Origin: Mycolicibacterium frederiksbergense
GTDB lineage: Bacteria; Actinomycetota; Actinomycetes; Mycobacteriales; Mycobacteriaceae
Reading direction: 5' to 3'
DNA length: 64,000 bases
Assembly: GCF_029893345.1 (NCBI RefSeq)
Contig: NZ_JARXVE010000005.1
Span: forward strand, 124,001-188,000
Part shown: positions 40,488 through 49,228 of the stretch, one piece after another
Layout: every line of letters begins with the position of its first letter
Position numbering within the stretch: the first letter of the stretch is position 1
Program-made: the position numbers and the translations under genes
The notes under the pieces: generated by a model
Seen by the model: only the letters and a program-made list of their open reading frames with translations
Database searches by the model: none
What the model was told of the DNA's origin: nothing

Positions 40488-41276
40488 ATGCCTGATCCAC
40501 AACCCACCAACTGGGCGGCCGGCCGCTACCAGTCCGTCGCCGAACACATCGCCGTCATCGCCGGAGAGGTCGTCGCCGCAGCCGACCGGTTACGGCCGGT
40601 GCGGGATACCGCCCTGGTCGACCTGGCCTGCGGCACCGGCAGCGCTGCGCTGGCCGCCGCCGAGGCCGGTGCCAAGGTGACCGGCGTGGATATCACCGCC
40701 GAGCTGGTCGCCATCGCCGCCGAGCGACCCGGTGCGGACGCGGTGCAGTGGGTGGTCGCCGACGCCGCACACACCGGCCTGCCCGACGTTGGGTTCGGCA
40801 CGGTGGTGTCGAACATGGGCATCATCTTCGTCGAGCCCGCAAGTCTGGTCTCCGAAGTCACCCGACTGCTGGCCCCCGGTGGAGTGTTCGCGTTCTCCAC
40901 CTGGGTCCGCGATGAGGCCGGCAGCCCGTTCTTCAATCCGATCATCGAAACCCTGGGCCAACCACCGGCCTCGGTGTATTCGCCCGATCAGTGGGGCGAC
41001 CTCGAGATCGTGCAGTCCCGGCTGGCCACCGGGTTCGACGACGTGCAGTTCGAAACAGACTCACACACTTGGCAATTCGACTCCGTCGAGTCCGCGGTAC
41101 GCTTCATATCAGACGAGTCACCGATGCATGTCGACCTACTGGGCCGGCTCGACGAGACGATGCGGAAGCGCCTGCTCGACGCGTTCACCGCCGCCCTGAG
41201 CGCACAGGCCGACGACAAGGGCCGGGTCTCCTTCGGCGCGCCCTATGCAGTAGTGACCGCGCGCCGCAAGTCATGA
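40488..41276 (+). CDS. Class I SAM-dependent methyltransferase
   Basis: Methyltransferase of 262 residues. Motif I LVDLACGTGSAALAAAEAG (about 43-61), acidic VTGVDI, motif II VSNMGIIFVEPA and motif III LLAPGGVFAFSTW are all in place (UbiE/Methyltransf_11 type). Substrate unknown. ATG 40488 is preferred to the longer frame because the family starts near this point; TAGGCT 11 bp upstream could be a -10. No operon partner. Confidence 0.83.
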   Translation: MPDPQPTNWAAGRYQSVAEHIAVIAGEVVAAADRLRPVRDTALVDLACGTGSAALAAAEAGAKVTGVDITAELVAIAAERPGADAVQWVVADAAHTGLPDVGFGTVVSNMGIIFVEPASLVSEVTRLLAPGGVFAFSTWVRDEAGSPFFNPIIETLGQPPASVYSPDQWGDLEIVQSRLATGFDDVQFETDSHTWQFDSVESAVRFISDESPMHVDLLGRLDETMRKRLLDAFTAALSAQADDKGRVSFGAPYAVVTARRKS

Positions 41277-41293
41277 ATCACGTTGTCTGAACG

Positions 41294-42490
41294 ATGATTC
41301 CAGAGACGAGAGGACGCCAGTTGCGGAGCAGCACCAAAGCGATCACGCCATTGCTCGTCGTCATCATGTTTCTCGGCACGCTGGCCGGCCCGACTGCCGC
41401 CGGAAGTCCCGATGCGCTCGCGACCACCGTGGACCATGCGTTTCGACCGCTCATGGCCCAGTACGACATACCGGGCATGTCCATAGCGGTGACGGTCAAC
41501 GGCCAACAGCGCTACTTCAGTTTCGGAGTCGCCTCCAGACAAAGCGGGGCGCCGGTGACCCGGGACACACTCTTCGAGATCGGTTCGGTCAGCAAGACGT
41601 TCACCGGGACACTGGCGTCGTACGCACAAGCACTCGGGCGAATCTCGCTGACTGATCACCCCAGCACCTACATGCCGCAGTTGACGGGCAGCGACATCGA
41701 CAAAGCCGAACTGCTCAACCTGGGCACCTACACCGCGGGTGGGTTGCCCCTGCAGTTTCCGTCCGACATCACAGATGACGCCCGGATGCAGACGTACTTT
41801 CTGCAGTGGCAACCCGATGCCGCCCCCGGCCAACAGCGTCGGTACTCCAACCCCAGCATCGGCCTGCTCGGCCACCTCACCGCACTGGCGATGAACCGTG
41901 ACTTCGGCGACCTGATCGAAGGGGAGATCTTTCCGAAGCTGCAGCTACACCACAGTTACATCCGGGTGCCGCAATCCGAGATGGACAATTACGCCTGGGG
42001 CTACAACGCCGACAACGAACCTGTCCGGGTGAATCCAGGCGTTTTCGATGCCGAGGCCTACGGCGTCAAGTCCTCTGCGGCTGACTTGCTCCAATTCGTC
42101 GAGGCCAACATCACGCCGAACAATCTGGACGCACCGATGCGCGATGCCGTCCAGGGAACGCACGTCGGATATTTCACCACAGGGGACATGATCCAAGGGC
42201 TCGGCTGGGAACAGTATTCCTACCCGGTCACCCTTGACCGCCTGTTGGCCGGCAACTCGGAAACCATGGCCATGCAGCCGAACCCGGCCACGCCGCTCAC
42301 TGACCAACCCACCCCGACGCCGGCGCTGTTCAACAAGACCGGATCTACCGATGGTTTCGGCGCCTATGCCGTGTTCGTACCGGACAAACGGATCGGCGTG
42401 GTGGTCCTCGCGAACAAGAACTACCCGATCGCCGCCCGAATCACCGCAGCCCACGCTGTCCTGCAACAGCTTTCGACCGAGAAGCCGTAG
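41294..42490 (+). CDS. Class C (AmpC-type) serine beta-lactamase
   Basis: Exported hydrolase of 398 residues with a signal peptide (AITPLLVVIMFLGTLAGPTAA). The active-site trio of class C enzymes is complete: SVSK (GSVSKTFTG, about 94-97), YSN (RRYSNPSIG, about 178-180) and KTG (FNKTGSTDGFG). It would open penicillin/cephalosporin rings, although related DD-peptidases and esterases share the motifs; the length and GSTDGFGAYAVFVP region favour beta-lactamase. Mycobacteria usually rely on class A BlaC, so this is a lineage-specific extra. Convergent with the next gene (7 bp). Confidence 0.83.
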   Translation: MIPETRGRQLRSSTKAITPLLVVIMFLGTLAGPTAAGSPDALATTVDHAFRPLMAQYDIPGMSIAVTVNGQQRYFSFGVASRQSGAPVTRDTLFEIGSVSKTFTGTLASYAQALGRISLTDHPSTYMPQLTGSDIDKAELLNLGTYTAGGLPLQFPSDITDDARMQTYFLQWQPDAAPGQQRRYSNPSIGLLGHLTALAMNRDFGDLIEGEIFPKLQLHHSYIRVPQSEMDNYAWGYNADNEPVRVNPGVFDAEAYGVKSSAADLLQFVEANITPNNLDAPMRDAVQGTHVGYFTTGDMIQGLGWEQYSYPVTLDRLLAGNSETMAMQPNPATPLTDQPTPTPALFNKTGSTDGFGAYAVFVPDKRIGVVVLANKNYPIAARITAAHAVLQQLSTEKP

Positions 42491-42497
42491 CAGGGAC

Positions 42498-43343
42498 CTA
42501 GCGCGAACGTGTCCCACCGGACAGCATGGTCTCGACGCTGTCGGCGAATGCCGCTGTGGTGAAACAGGTTGGTTCGGCGAACTCCTCGAGGGTGAGCGCA
42601 TCGTTCCAACTGGCGTCGGCAGCGGCACGCAACAGGGGCTTGGTCATCGCGACCGCGTGCGGCGGCAGCTCCGCCACGCGTGAGCACCACGCATCCGCGG
42701 TGGCGAGCAGCTTCTCGTGGGCGACAACCTCATGTACCAGGCCGAGCTGCTGCGCCGTTTCGGCGTCGATGTGCTCGCCTTTCAGGTAGTACGCCAGCGC
42801 CCCCTGATAGCCGAGTCGCCGGGTGAGCGCCCAGCTGGTGCCGACTTCGGGGATCAATCCGAGGCGGGCGAAGGCAGGCACGATGACGGCCCGCTCACTG
42901 GCGATGGTCAGATCGCACGTGAGCGCCCAGGCCAGCCCGACACCGGCCGCCGGACCGTTGAGGGCGGCCACGAAGACGGTGTCCGAACCCGCGATGAGCC
43001 GGGCGATACCGCCGAATTCGCGTCGTATCCAGCGCCATACGTCGGCGGTTCCCTCGGCCTGGTACCGATTCTCGATGGCCGCACGCATCATGCGCAGGTC
43101 GCCGCCCGCGCTGAAGCCCGGATCGGCGCCCGTCAACACCACGGCGCGAATGTCGTTGTCGGCCGCCAGATCCTCCAGAGCCCGGCGCAGCTGCCGGACG
43201 AGCGGTGCGGACAGGACGTTCAGCCGGTCGGGTTCGTCGAGGGTCACCACTGCACGGTCGCCGCTGCGTTCGACCAGAATCCGTTGTGGCGCAGCCGGAT
43301 CGTCACCTTCGGCCACCATGCCGCGATACAAGGGCTTGTCCAT
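42498..43343 (-). CDS. Enoyl-CoA hydratase/isomerase family protein
   Basis: Crotonase-fold acyl-CoA enzyme of 281 residues. The oxyanion hole loops AGGDLRMM and ALNGPAAGVGLAWALTCDL are present; the position of the second catalytic glutamate is in GLIPEVGTSWAL. The long N-terminal extension (about 20 residues) is unusual. Its ATG overlaps the stop of the TetR gene (TGATG), so it is translated with that regulator and presumably controlled by it. Fatty-acid or branched-chain acyl-CoA breakdown is likely. Confidence 0.88.
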   Translation of the reverse strand: MDKPLYRGMVAEGDDPAAPQRILVERSGDRAVVTLDEPDRLNVLSAPLVRQLRRALEDLAADNDIRAVVLTGADPGFSAGGDLRMMRAAIENRYQAEGTADVWRWIRREFGGIARLIAGSDTVFVAALNGPAAGVGLAWALTCDLTIASERAVIVPAFARLGLIPEVGTSWALTRRLGYQGALAYYLKGEHIDAETAQQLGLVHEVVAHEKLLATADAWCSRVAELPPHAVAMTKPLLRAAADASWNDALTLEEFAEPTCFTTAAFADSVETMLSGGTRSR

Positions 43344-43933
43344 CAGAGATTCTCCTCAATCGGTTTGGTATGCAATGCATTCCATGCCGCATCGGCAAAC
43401 GTCTCGACGACCTCGCCGTCCATCTCGGCGACATCGCCGGCCACCCAGTGGCGGGCGTACTCCTGCGCTGGGCCGAACCACAGCGCGGCCGTGATACCCG
43501 GCCGGATGGCCACCAGCACCCCGTAGGTGTGGTGCGGACGCCACCAGTCCCGGATGGCAGCGAAGAAGTCCTGATTGGCCGCCCGCAGTGCGCTGCTGTC
43601 GAGCCGGTCGCCCAACAGAAGCGCGGCTTCGCCGCGGCGCGCCGCGATCCAGTTCAGGTGATGCCGCACCCCGCCGCGGATTCCGTCTTCGGCGGTGTCC
43701 TGCTCGCGCAGCATCTCCACGAACCCGGTCTGGTATTCGGCCATGACCTGCGCGTAGACCGCCGCCGCGAGCGCCGGCTTGTCGGGGAAGTGATGGTAGA
43801 GCGATCCGACGCTCACCTCGGCTTCGCGCCGCACCTCATCCAGCGTCGGGGCGATGATCCCCTCCGCCGCGAAACGACGGCGCGCAACCGAGATCAACCG
43901 GCCTCGCGCACCCGTGGCCCTGGCTGGTGGCAC
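43343..43933 (-). CDS. TetR-family transcriptional regulator
   Basis: Regulator of 196 residues: residues about 8-60 hold the helix-turn-helix (ARRRFAAEGIIAPTLDEVRREAEVSVGSLYHHFPDK), followed by a helical ligand-binding domain. It lies directly before the enoyl-CoA hydratase gene with a 1-nt overlap, so it likely senses an acyl-CoA and autoregulates the pair. The upstream region (43934-43974) has CTCTAGAG and ATTCTC runs that could hold its operator. Confidence 0.88.
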   Translation of the reverse strand: MPPARATGARGRLISVARRRFAAEGIIAPTLDEVRREAEVSVGSLYHHFPDKPALAAAVYAQVMAEYQTGFVEMLREQDTAEDGIRGGVRHHLNWIAARRGEAALLLGDRLDSSALRAANQDFFAAIRDWWRPHHTYGVLVAIRPGITAALWFGPAQEYARHWVAGDVAEMDGEVVETFADAAWNALHTKPIEENL

Positions 43934-43974
43934 GAGAAATACTCTAGCAAAACCGAGGAATTCTCTAGAGCGGG

Positions 43975-45483
43975 TTACTCCGCCTGGTAGAGGATTCCGC
44001 GGCCGATCGCCTCACGCACCTCCGGGAGCGCGGCCTGTGCCAGCGCCCCCGCGTCCACACCGTGATAGGTCGCGAGCAGTTCGATGAGCGTGCCGAGCGG
44101 GACTTCGCCGCGGCACCCGGCCAGCAGGGCCGTCAACACTTCGTCGACACCGATGATCGCGCCCGGACCGCCCGGGCGACGCACCGCCGCGCCCACCTGC
44201 TGCCAGCCCTCGGGCCCCGGCAGCGACTGCTGTTCCAGGATCACCGGCGAGGTGGAGAGCCGGGCCGCCAGCAGCTCGTCGTCGGAGGTGTCGCGCAGAT
44301 AGGCGCGCCGGGCGAAGAACGCCTCCACCTCCACACCCGTCACCAACTCGTCGGCGCCGGTGATCTCCTCAAGAATCTGCTCCGGGGGCTCGCCGCTGCG
44401 CGGGGCCCGCAACGAGATCATGCCCATACCGATGCCCGTGATGTCCTGTTCGGCGAACCAGTCCAACCATTCGCCGCCGCGCTGGGCCGTCCGCTCGGGC
44501 GTCTCGCCGGCATCGGCCAGCCACAATGACACGTAGCTGACCGGGTCGGCCAGCTCCCGCTGCACCACCCAGGCGTGCAGGCCGGTGCCGGCCAGCCAGC
44601 CGCGGACGCGGTGCCGCCAGTCTGGGCCGTCTGTGCCTTCGCGCACGATCCAGTTGGCCATGATGTGCGCGGTGCCACCCGGCCTGAGATGGTCCCCGAC
44701 CTGTTCGATGAGACTCTGGCACAACGCATCTCCGGCCACACCCGAGTCACGGTAGATGTAGTCACGGGCGCCGGACCCCACCACGAACGGCGGGTTGGAC
44801 ACGATCAGGTCGAAGCGCTCCCCCGCCACCGGTTCGAACAAGCTGCCGCACCGCAGATCCCACGACATCCCATTGAGCCGCGCGGTCACCGCGGCCAGTG
44901 CCAACGCCCGCTCATTGGTGTCCGTCGCGACGATCTCGTCGCAATGCGTGGCCAGGTGCAGCGCCTGGATTCCGCAGCCGGTGCCGAGGTCGAGCGCGCG
45001 GCCTACCGGGTTGCGGGTGACCGCGCGGGCCAGCGACACCGACGCGCCACCGATGCCGAGCACATGATCGTGCCGCAGAGGGCCGGCGCGCAGAGCGGCG
45101 TCCTGATCGGAGACGACGAGAAAATCCCGGGTTCCGTCACTGTGCGGGCGGATGTCCAGGACGGCCCGAACCGTATCGCCCGTCCGCTCCAGCACCCCGG
45201 CGGCCACCAGCGCTTGCAGGCTGGTGGACGGGAAAGCGGCCTCGACCAGTGCAGCCGGTTCCGCGGTGCCGAGCAGGAACAGCCGCACCAGCGTGGCCAG
45301 CCGGCGCCGTTCGGCCGGCACGGCGTGGGTTGCCCGCAAGGCCGGCCACCACACGCCCCGGCCCAGTGCCGCATTGGCGTCGACACCCAGCAGGTCGGCC
45401 ACCCCGTCGGTGATGTACCCGGCCGATCGCAGGTCGGCGCCGATCGCGTCGACCACGCCAGCGTCGACGGATCCGCGCGGCAT
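43975..45483 (-). CDS. DUF7059/HemK-like class I methyltransferase
   Basis: 502-residue protein. The N-terminal about 110 residues form a winged-helix-like domain (ALVAAGVLERTGDTVRAVLDI), then a methyltransferase: ALDLGTGCGIQALHLA, ATDTNERAL, and FDLIVSNPPFVVG, the NPP[F/Y] motif of enzymes that methylate amide or exocyclic nitrogens. A C-terminal extension of about 170 residues is of unknown role. The 45483 ATG is preferred; a TTG at 45492 overlaps the SRAP stop. Together with the SRAP gene it forms an overlapping pair. Confidence 0.8.
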   Translation of the reverse strand: MPRGSVDAGVVDAIGADLRSAGYITDGVADLLGVDANAALGRGVWWPALRATHAVPAERRRLATLVRLFLLGTAEPAALVEAAFPSTSLQALVAAGVLERTGDTVRAVLDIRPHSDGTRDFLVVSDQDAALRAGPLRHDHVLGIGGASVSLARAVTRNPVGRALDLGTGCGIQALHLATHCDEIVATDTNERALALAAVTARLNGMSWDLRCGSLFEPVAGERFDLIVSNPPFVVGSGARDYIYRDSGVAGDALCQSLIEQVGDHLRPGGTAHIMANWIVREGTDGPDWRHRVRGWLAGTGLHAWVVQRELADPVSYVSLWLADAGETPERTAQRGGEWLDWFAEQDITGIGMGMISLRAPRSGEPPEQILEEITGADELVTGVEVEAFFARRAYLRDTSDDELLAARLSTSPVILEQQSLPGPEGWQQVGAAVRRPGGPGAIIGVDEVLTALLAGCRGEVPLGTLIELLATYHGVDAGALAQAALPEVREAIGRGILYQAE

Positions 45484-45488
45484 CTCGC

Positions 45489-46247
45489 TCAAAACAACCC
45501 CATCTCTTCCGGCTCGGCCGGCTCGATCAGTTCCGGACCGTTGTTACGGACACTGTTGACCAGTCGTGACACCTCGCGGATCGCGATCCGGTCCAGTTCG
45601 CCGTGGCCACGCAGCAGCCCCTCGTCGATCGGGGCATCGGGATCCAGCCAGCGATCCCAATCCCGTGCCCTGACGGTCAGCGGCATCCGGTCGTGGATCT
45701 CGGCGATCGGACCTGCGGCATCGGTGGTGATGATGGTGCAGCTGAGCAGCGGCGGCGCATCCTTGGCGGCCCCGTGCGGCCGCCAAGTCGACCACAGCCC
45801 GGCCATGAACAGCAATTCACCGTCGGCGCCGTACAGGTAGAACGGGGTCTTGGCTTTTTTGCCCGGGTTCGGCCGCCACTCGTACCAGCCGTCCATCGGG
45901 ATCAGGCAGCGTTTGTTCTTCGCCGAGTTGCGGAATGCCGGTGAGCTGGTGACTTTGTCGGCACGGGCATTGATCAGCAGCGGGCCTTTGTTGTCCGGAC
46001 CGCCGTCCTCGGCGGTCTTCACCCACGGCGGGATCAGCCCCCATCGCATCGAGCGGACCCGTCGGGTCGCCTCGTCCTCGGGTTCGGTGTGGCGTTTGAC
46101 CACGCTGCTGATGGTCGTAGTCGGCGCCACGTTGTAGTTGGGACCGGGCACATCCCGGTCACCCGTGCTCGCTGCACTCTCGTCGATGGCCTGGATCTTC
46201 TGCGCGAGCAGCGCTGGATCCGTGGTGACCGCGAAACGTCCACACAT
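45489..46247 (-). CDS. SRAP-domain protein (YedK/HMCES-like, Rv3226c-like)
   Basis: Abasic-site shielding protein of 252 residues. Translation starts MCGRF, putting the catalytic cysteine at position 2, where it forms a thiazolidine crosslink with abasic sites in single-stranded DNA. Other family residues: NYNVAPTT, RWGLIPPW, NARADKV, KNKRCLIPMDGWYEW and TTDAAGPIAEIHDRMP. I choose 46247 because earlier in-frame starts would bury Cys 2. Divergent from aroA (45 bp between starts). Confidence 0.92.
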   Translation of the reverse strand: MCGRFAVTTDPALLAQKIQAIDESAASTGDRDVPGPNYNVAPTTTISSVVKRHTEPEDEATRRVRSMRWGLIPPWVKTAEDGGPDNKGPLLINARADKVTSSPAFRNSAKNKRCLIPMDGWYEWRPNPGKKAKTPFYLYGADGELLFMAGLWSTWRPHGAAKDAPPLLSCTIITTDAAGPIAEIHDRMPLTVRARDWDRWLDPDAPIDEGLLRGHGELDRIAIREVSRLVNSVRNNGPELIEPAEPEEMGLF

Positions 46248-46292
46248 GGAGCCCATGGTTGCAGAGTCTGCGGACAAGGCAGGATATGTGTC

Positions 46293-47621
46293 GTGAGCGC
46301 ACGTGAGGAGCAATTGGAGCACTGGCCGGCGCCGTCGACGACCAGCCCGGTCGATGCCACGGTGACGGTGCCCGGTTCGAAATCGCTGACCAACCGTGCG
46401 CTGGTGCTGGCCGCCCTGGCCACCGCGCAGGGCACCTCGACCATCCGCGGCGCGTTGCGCAGCCGCGACACCGATCTGATGATCGACGCGATCCGCACCC
46501 TGGGCGTCACCGTCGAGGCCGCGGACGGAGCCGGTGACGGCACCGAGTTGACGGTCAGCGGGAACATCGCACCGGCCCCCGATGCGCGCATCGACTGCGG
46601 CCTGGCCGGCACGGTGCTTCGGTTCGTTCCGCCGGTCGCCGCGCTCAGCGCCCACTCGGTGACGTTCGACGGGGACGAGCAGGCTCGGGCCCGGCCGATC
46701 TCCCCGCTGCTGGACGGGCTGCGCGGGCTGGGCGTCGACATAGCCGGCGACGGGTTGCCATTCGCGGTGCGCGGCCGCGACGCCGTGGCCGGCGGCACCG
46801 TCGCAATCGATGCCTCGGGGTCCTCACAGTTCGTGTCCGGATTGTTGCTGTCCGGCCCGACGTTCACCGACGGGCTCACCATCATGCACACCGGCACCTC
46901 GGTGCCCTCGGCCCCGCACGTGGCGATGACCGTGGCGATGCTGCGCGATGCCGGCGTACACGTCGACGACTCCGTCCCCAATCGCTGGCAGGTGTCCCCT
47001 GGACCGATCGCCGCCCGGGACTGGAACATCGAGCCGGATCTCTCCAATGCCACGCCCTTCCTGGCCGCCGCGATCGTCACCGGCGGAACGGTGCGGATCG
47101 CCGGCTGGCCGACGGTCAGCATCCAACCGGCCGACACCATCCTCGGCCTGCTGGCGAAGGTGAATGCCACTGTCCACCAACGTGACTCATACCTTGAAGT
47201 CAGCGGTGCCGACGGTTACGACGGGTTTGACGCCGACCTGCACGATGTCGGCGAACTGGCCCCGACGGTCGCGGCGCTGGCCGCTCTGGCCCGTGACGGT
47301 GCGACCTCACGCCTGCGCGGGATCGCCCACCTGCGCGGGCACGAGACCGACCGGCTGGCCGCCCTGACCACAGAGATCAATGGGCTCGGCGGCGACTGCG
47401 CCGAAACCGAGGACGGCCTGCTGATCACCGCGCGGCCGCTGCACGGTGGAACCTGGTACTCCTACGCTGACCACCGAATGGCCACCGCCGGGGCGATCAT
47501 CGGCCTGCGGGTGCCCGGTGTGCAGGTGGAGAACATCGAGACGACGGCCAAGACCATGCCCGATTTCCCGCTGATGTGGGCCCAGATGCTGGCGGGCGAC
47601 CCGCACCCAAGGGGGAAGTAA
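46293..47621 (+). CDS. aroA: 5-enolpyruvylshikimate-3-phosphate synthase AroA
   Basis: Shikimate-pathway enzyme joining phosphoenolpyruvate to shikimate 3-phosphate; 442 residues. Signature PGSKSLTNRALVLAALA (about 26-42), GLAGTVLRFVPPVAALS, SGSSQFVSGLLL-type strand, and the C-terminal HRMATAGAIIGLRVPGVQVENI. GTG 46293 gives the family length; an upstream extension runs antisense into the SRAP gene. rsgA starts 6 bp downstream. Corresponds to Rv3227. Confidence 0.95.
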   Translation: MSAREEQLEHWPAPSTTSPVDATVTVPGSKSLTNRALVLAALATAQGTSTIRGALRSRDTDLMIDAIRTLGVTVEAADGAGDGTELTVSGNIAPAPDARIDCGLAGTVLRFVPPVAALSAHSVTFDGDEQARARPISPLLDGLRGLGVDIAGDGLPFAVRGRDAVAGGTVAIDASGSSQFVSGLLLSGPTFTDGLTIMHTGTSVPSAPHVAMTVAMLRDAGVHVDDSVPNRWQVSPGPIAARDWNIEPDLSNATPFLAAAIVTGGTVRIAGWPTVSIQPADTILGLLAKVNATVHQRDSYLEVSGADGYDGFDADLHDVGELAPTVAALAALARDGATSRLRGIAHLRGHETDRLAALTTEINGLGGDCAETEDGLLITARPLHGGTWYSYADHRMATAGAIIGLRVPGVQVENIETTAKTMPDFPLMWAQMLAGDPHPRGK

Positions 47622-47627
47622 ACAGCC

Positions 47628-48608
47628 TTGGGAGCGCGGCATTACGACGAGTCCGACGTCCGGATCAGGCCGGGTCGGGGTACCCGTCCGCGCACCAAGA
47701 CCCGGCCGGATCACGCGGATGCCCAGTCGGCGATGGTGGTGACGGTCGACCGGGGCCGCTGGGGCTGCGCCCTGGATCGCGACCCGCATCACCGGGTGGT
47801 CGCGATGCGGGCCCGTGAGCTGGGCCGCACCCCGATCGTGGTCGGTGACGATGTGGACATCGTCGGCGACCTGTCCGGACGACCGGACACCCTGGCCCGG
47901 ATCGTGCGCCGTGGTGAACGCCGAACGGTGTTGCGCCGCACCGCCGATGACACCGATCCGACCGAGCGGGTGGTGGTCGCCAACGCCGATCAGCTGCTGA
48001 TCGTGGTGGCGCTGGCCGACCCGCCGCCGCGCACCGGTTTCGTCGAACGCGCGCTGATCGCCGCATATGCCGGGGGGCTCAAGCCAATCCTGTGCCTGAC
48101 GAAGTCGGATCTGGCCGCACCGGACGCGTTCGCGGCGCAGTTCGCGGATCTGGATCTGACCATCGTCACCGCGGGCCGCGACGATCCACTCGACGCCGTC
48201 GCGCCGCTGCTGACCGACCAGGTCACGGTGTTTCTCGGACATTCCGGCGTCGGAAAATCGACGTTGGTGAATCGCCTTGTCCCAGAGGCCGATCGAGCGA
48301 CCGGCGAGGTGTCCGGGGTGGGCAAGGGCAAGCACACCTCCACTCAGTCGGTGGCGCTGCCGCTGGACGGTCAGGGCTGGGTGATCGACACTCCCGGGGT
48401 CAGGTCATTCGGGCTGGCCCACATAGAACCCAACGATGTGCTGCTGGCCTTCTCCGATCTGGCCGACACCATCGCCGACTGTCCCCGCGGCTGCGGACAC
48501 ATGGGGCCGCCGGCCGATCCCGAGTGTGCGCTGGACACGCTGTCCGGGCCGGCGGCCGATCGGGTCGCCGCGGCCCGGCGGCTGTTGGCGATTCTCAAGG
48601 AGAGCTAA
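47628..48608 (+). CDS. rsgA: Ribosome small subunit GTPase RsgA
   Basis: Circularly permuted GTPase (326 residues) that checks late 30S maturation. OB-like N-terminus, then G4 (TKSD), G1 LGHSGVGKSTLVN, G3 DTPG and a C-terminal zinc motif CPRGCGHMGPPADPEC. TTG start at 47628, with GGGGGAAGTAA at the aroA stop acting as ribosome site. Operon partner of aroA. Confidence 0.93.
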   Translation: MGARHYDESDVRIRPGRGTRPRTKTRPDHADAQSAMVVTVDRGRWGCALDRDPHHRVVAMRARELGRTPIVVGDDVDIVGDLSGRPDTLARIVRRGERRTVLRRTADDTDPTERVVVANADQLLIVVALADPPPRTGFVERALIAAYAGGLKPILCLTKSDLAAPDAFAAQFADLDLTIVTAGRDDPLDAVAPLLTDQVTVFLGHSGVGKSTLVNRLVPEADRATGEVSGVGKGKHTSTQSVALPLDGQGWVIDTPGVRSFGLAHIEPNDVLLAFSDLADTIADCPRGCGHMGPPADPECALDTLSGPAADRVAAARRLLAILKES

Positions 48609-48620
48609 CCGCTCCGGCGA

Positions 48621-49037
48621 TCAGTGCTTGGCTTTGTGATTGGCTGCCTCCGCCTGCGCCTGGGCGGCCGCCTGATCTGCCTGCTGGATGGCCTGCCGGC
48701 CCTGCGGGCTGGCCGCGGAGTTGCCTGGGGTCGTGGCCGAGGCCACGCCGGCATTGCAGTCGAGGTTGAGCAGCACGGTGTCGGTCACCGCGGCGAAATT
48801 GCTGCCCTTTTTCCAGGGCGCCTTCTCCGAACTGGTCACCACGCAGTTGTCGTCGGACCCTGAACCGCCCGAACGGGTGGCGACGACGGCCTTCATCCCG
48901 GCTCCGGACAGCTCCGATTGCACAACGGAGTACTTCTGACCGGCGTAGTCGTCGGCCGCGGCGACACCGGTGGCCACCATGCCCACCGGGACAGCCGAAG
49001 CACCAAACACCAAGGCAGCCGCAACAAGCCTGCGCAT
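48621..49037 (-). CDS. Small secreted protein, function unknown
   Basis: 138-residue exported protein: signal peptide RRLVAAALVFGASAVPVGMVATGVAAA, cleavage near ADD. The mature part has a PASTA-like or similar strand-helix pattern (GQKYSVVQSELSGAGMKAVVATRSG) and two cysteines (DDNCVV, NLDCNAG) that may pair, then an Ala/Gln-rich tail (AIQQADQAAAQAQAEAANHKAKH). ATG 49037. Convergent with rsgA, 12 bp apart. Confidence 0.75.
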   Translation of the reverse strand: MRRLVAAALVFGASAVPVGMVATGVAAADDYAGQKYSVVQSELSGAGMKAVVATRSGGSGSDDNCVVTSSEKAPWKKGSNFAAVTDTVLLNLDCNAGVASATTPGNSAASPQGRQAIQQADQAAAQAQAEAANHKAKH

Positions 49038-49152
49038 CAAAACCTCCGATTCGGCCTTCCATACCAATTCAGGCCCGAGGTTAGGGGCAACGACTGCAAG
49101 GCTCCTGGGAGAACGGCGGGTGGTTGCTTGGAATCCTGCGGTGGGACCAAAA

Positions 49153-49208
49153 CGAACGTGAGCCTGTGTTCGAGGTCCAGACAGACCTCGAACACAGGCT
49201 CACGTTCG
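49153..49208 (-). terminator. Perfect 25-bp hairpin after desA3
   Basis: Two exact 25-bp inverted arms (49153-49177 and 49184-49208) with a 6-nt loop lie 20 bp past the desA3 stop (49229) on its strand. This is the strongest hairpin in the window. Its ends are CGAACGTGAGCCTG on both strands. Confidence 0.8.
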
Positions 49209-49228
49209 ATACGGGAACTGCTCGCAAA

